From: Taxillus chinensis
Lineage: Eukaryota > Streptophyta > Magnoliopsida > Santalales > Loranthaceae
DNA length: 64,000 nt
NCBI GenBank assembly: GCA_023512835.1
Contig: CM042091.1
Coordinates: 45,222,284-45,286,283, forward strand
Reading direction: 5' to 3'
Part shown: positions 61,336 through 64,000 of the stretch, piece after piece
How the letters are laid out: every line of letters begins with the position of its first letter
Numbering within the stretch: the first letter of the stretch is position 1
Notes under the pieces: generated by a model
Database searches by the model: none
What the model was told of the DNA's origin: nothing
What the model saw: the letters and a program-made list of their open reading frames with translations, nothing else
Made by a program: the position numbers and the translations under genes

Positions 61336-61760
61336 ACCCGGCTTGCCCGTGAGAAGCAGTATGTCACGTTCACATCTATAATGAATCTACGGTTCATCCG
61401 TGACCTACAGGTGAAATTTGGACAAAAAAGGCCCTGCCCGTGAAAAGGCTTTTCGCGTGCACAAGGTTAGAATGGTCCAATCGATCTGAAATTTTGCACA
61501 GAGGCAACTGGCATCTTCTAGACCCTTCTGAGACCTGCCCGTGAAAACACTTTTCGCGTGCACAGGGATAGACGCGTCTTTTCGATCTAAAATTTTGGTG
61601 GACGATAGCTGGAAGTGTCTAGAGTCATCCAAGCTCTGCCCGTGAAAACACGCTTTTCACGTGCACACCTACCTTTGGCCAATCGGTCCGAAATTTCGGT
61701 GGGCGCTAGCTGGCATCTTCTAGAGTCTTCTTTGGTCCGCACGTGAAAAGGATGGAGCAC
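61336..61760 (+). repeat. Tandem repeats of 101 bp with G-box-like palindromes
   Basis: Units begin TGCCCGTGAAAA or a variant at 61435, 61536, 61637 and 61738 (exact 101-bp steps), with a diverged earlier unit at 61344. Each full unit has CCGTGAAAA, a short loop, CTTTTCGCGTGCAC (or CTTTTCACGTGCAC), then 'aattt(t/c)ggtgg(a/g)cg(a/c)tagctgg' and 'tctagagtc'. The palindromic arms are the same as those in the LTR at 53974-54129. The array lies just upstream of the TATA box at 61804. Confidence 0.88.
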
Positions 61761-61803
61761 TTTAAGAGAGTTATTTTTGTCTTTTCCCCTTGTGGCGAAT
61801 CAC

Positions 61804-61893
61804 TATAAATAGGGATGAGTTTCAAGCTTCAAACTCACATCTCATACTTTCTTCTCCTTTCTTGCTGAGAGCAAAATTCTTCTCTGATTAGTC
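61804..61893 (+). promoter_or_regulatory. Putative internal promoter before ORF3
   Basis: TATAAATA at 61804-61811, in the context ACTATAAATAGGG, is the same as the LTR TATA box (CCTATAAATAGGG at 54327-54339). A pyrimidine-rich initiator-like stretch (61845-61866) and the ORF3 start at 61894 follow. This would give a leader of about 60 nt. Activity is inferred from layout only. Confidence 0.5.
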
Positions 61894-63240
61894 ATGGTGC
61901 ACACAAGGAGAGCCCGCCAAGGAGAAGGCAGTCCTGAAGCCTCTGCCACCTCTATGCCTTCGGCATTGAGAGACGCCGACACCATCTTCGTGGGGAATGT
62001 GCTTGATTGGGAGATCCCTGGAGTCCTCCACCCTTGGCCGGACTGAAGAAGTTATGACCAAGCTGCAGGCGTTGGGACCGAGAAGGTTAGTATGCGCTCA
62101 TGATGATTTGTATTACCCTGCCATGTTAGACTTTTATAATTCAGTCTATGTCAATGAGGAAGATGATGAGATAATTGGGGAGGTTCAAGGTGTCTTAATT
62201 TCTATTTCCCCTGTTATGTTGAGAGATTGCTTTGATCCGCAAATCCCATGCACGCAAAGCCCGCATTGACTTTAGGAGAATATGGTAGAGCTTTACAGGT
62301 ATAATAAGGAATTTGGAAAACGTCGGCAATTTACTAAAAACGGATTTCACGGGAAATACTATTGCCTTGCCAATTTAGTAGGGAGGTGCTTCCCGTTACA
62401 AACTAGTGGCGTAGACTCAGTCCCTAAATCCCATTTGGAGTTTATGTTTTGCATCGATCGTCGATTACACATTGATTGGGCTGCCGAGATTTTTAAATTG
62501 TGGAAACGGGACATTCATAAATGTTTATATGGTCGACTACTTAGCATGCTTCGCAATATCAATATGGTCATCTTAGTGCTCAAGTAGTCCCCCTTGTTTT
62601 CCCGGATAACTTGCGGTTACGAGTTCTCCATCCAGGAGGGTGCCTTAGGAGTTAGTTACAAGGGCAAATGGGGCGATAGTATCCACATCGCACCACAGCC
62701 TTCACGTCACAGCGTGCATATGGAGCGAGCCACGGAGCGGTTTAAGGACACCTCCACTCCCATGAATGCCCGCCGACAAGACATTTTCCGGTTGATTGCC
62801 ATGTACATGCAGTTCAATGTTCACAAGGAGGAAATCTACAATTTCTTCCAAGGCATCGATGGCCAAGTTATCGGTGAAGTTGACGTTCTTAACCGGGCTT
62901 TCACTAATGGCCACATCACAAGACTTCACTGGATGAGCTGCTCGAGTACATCACTCAAGATCAACAAGCAACGTCTCGTCCATCCGCCCGACCATGGGAA
63001 GCCCCGAAAGCCAACTTGCCTTCTTATGAAGACTTACGAAGCAAACCGCTCAACTACAAGAGGCACAGGCGGAAACCGTTCAGGAGATCAGGCTATCGAA
63101 GAAAAATCAAACTCTCATCCTCAAGGAGCAGAAGGAAGTCAAAGGGCTGCTCGGTAAGATCCGGAAAGCTCGGGGAAGAAGAAGAAGAAAACTCCTACAC
63201 CTCCCGTGGAGGATCCATTTGACGCACCATCACCTCCGTG
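61894..63240 (+). pseudogene. ORF3 in the envelope position (putative plant transposon protein)
   Basis: It starts MVHTRRARQGEGS and soon changes frame (about 62035, 62270, 62590 and 62960). Recognisable parts are 'YPAMLDFYNSVYVNEED', 'EVQGVLISISPVMLRDCF', 'DSVPKSHLEFMFCID' and 'FRLIAMYMQFNVHKEEIYNFF', like the plant transposon protein domain found 3' of pol in Athila elements. A coiled-coil-like tail and a basic lysine/arginine region (about 63050-63200) follow. I see no signal peptide or membrane segment, so a fusion protein role cannot be claimed. Confidence 0.6.
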
Positions 63241-64000
63241 ACAAGACAGACGCCGCACATAGCGAAGAGACACCGGAGTATCCACGGTATCCGCAAGAGG
63301 CGGAGCCCTACACCGCGCCACCCTTCCCTCCAGTTTTATTTCACACCACCAGCAGGGCCCTGCTCTTCACAGCCCTAGTTCCCTTCATCCGGCCCGTTGC
63401 AATGGTGGTCTGGCGCATCATCCGAAGCTCCCCAGGAAGATAACCTAGGGGAGCCCATCTATATTCATCTTCATCTGGCCCTCTCCATCGCTGACGCCAC
63501 GCCTACTTTTCAAGACGATTTACTTATGGAGACACCTTGCAAGCGCGTTTTACGCGTGATTCGAAGTCTTCACGTCATCCTATTTGCAGCGTATCCTAGC
63601 CGATGAGTTTTTATCGTCCGATGACGTTGACTTATTCCTGCCGTACGATGCGACACGTGGTGGAAGCCGAGCCCAACGACTACCCTATGGTTCAGGTACA
63701 CTTCTATCATCCTGTGTGAGATTTATGAGCAGTGTTAGAGGAACATATCTTCCGCCGGCGGATGAATGGAAGCAAGAGAAGGACATCGCTCTTGGCACCA
63801 GGTCCATGAGGTTCTTATACCGGTCCTCCTTGATCGACACTTTGTACTCTTGCAGTTGGACCTGATGTGGGCCATGCCGTACTTTATGACCCGAGCCAAG
63901 CCCATGGGTTTTCCACACGAAAGAAGAAGCTTGTCCATGGTTTCTTGAAAAAAAATCAAAAACGCACTCGAAAAAAGAAGGGCCGTTGACATCCAAGTTT
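63241..64000 (+). other. Internal region of the Athila-like element up to the window end
   Basis: It holds short frames on both strands without recognised domains. A proline- and serine-rich stretch (63290-63440) may be a decayed extension of ORF3. The 3' LTR is not reached. Confidence 0.45.

Larger units (their letters stand above)
53718..64000 (+). mobile_element. Athila-like Ty3/gypsy element, runs past the window
   Basis: LTR, Asp-type primer site, gag, protease, RT, RNase H, integrase, a non-coding tandem-repeat region, an internal TATA box and an ORF3 in the envelope position are present in this order. Gag and pol match the Athila lineage by recall. All modules have stops or frameshifts. 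The 3' LTR is beyond 64000. Confidence 0.85.

Noticed and set aside
63584..63996. Short frames on both strands at the window end
   Set aside because: No recognised domain, overlapping on both strands, within the decayed internal region of the Athila-like element.

Overview
This window is nuclear DNA of a flowering plant, probably a eudicot. The base composition is AT-rich. It holds one spliced host gene with plant-type introns, several MITE-like elements, and plant LTR retrotransposons of the Tat/Ogre, chromovirus and Athila lineages. No bacterial-type gene organisation, CRISPR array or rRNA is visible. The species cannot be named from the sequence.

Left part (1-24 kb), gene-bearing: AT-rich intergenic DNA, then a cluster of small TIR elements with very GC-rich minisatellite cores (3.0-5.4 kb), then the only convincing intact host gene. 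That gene is a seven-exon plus-strand gene (7271-13355) for an ATG18f-type PROPPIN/BCAS3 autophagy protein of 881 aa. Downstream are a small unassigned minus-strand gene or pseudogene (15702-17251) whose intron contains a solo LTR, a hAT-like non-autonomous element with a perfect 8-bp target duplication (17954-18810), and three more TIR elements (19.08-19.36, 19.46-19.82 and 23.34-23.84 kb).

Right part (24-64 kb), nested retrotransposons: the outermost element is a Tat/Ogre-like Ty3/gypsy element. Its 5' LTR is 24054-27099, followed by a tRNA-Arg-type primer binding site, an extra ORF1, gag, protease plus G-patch, a putative 109-nt intron, RT, RNase H, archaeal-type RNase H and integrase, and a partial 3' LTR from about 47056. 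It has been hit by four insertions: a solo LTR inside gag (29831-31574), a three-LTR tandem TRIM array inside the second RNase H (36479-38509), two same-family LTR-like elements, one inside the other, in the 3' untranslated part (40231-46469 with 40320-43657 inside it), and a chromovirus in the 3' LTR (starts 49129). The chromovirus is itself interrupted in its chromodomain by an Athila-like element (LTR about 53718-55236, internal region running off the window end). The three coding elements and the TRIM array, whose primer site gives it a polarity, lie in plus orientation; the LTR-only insertions cannot be oriented by eye. Every retroelement coding region carries stops or frameshifts, so all look non-autonomous today. 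Removing the gag solo LTR or the TRIM array with one target-duplication copy brings the flanking coding frames back into register, which supports the nesting model.

The most unusual signal is in the Athila-like element. About 100-bp tandem repeats, each with a near-palindromic ACGT/G-box arm pair, lie directly upstream of a TATAAATA box and the 3' env-position ORF. The same palindromes and the same TATA box occur in its LTR. This looks like a second, internal promoter module copied from, or co-evolving with, the LTR promoter.
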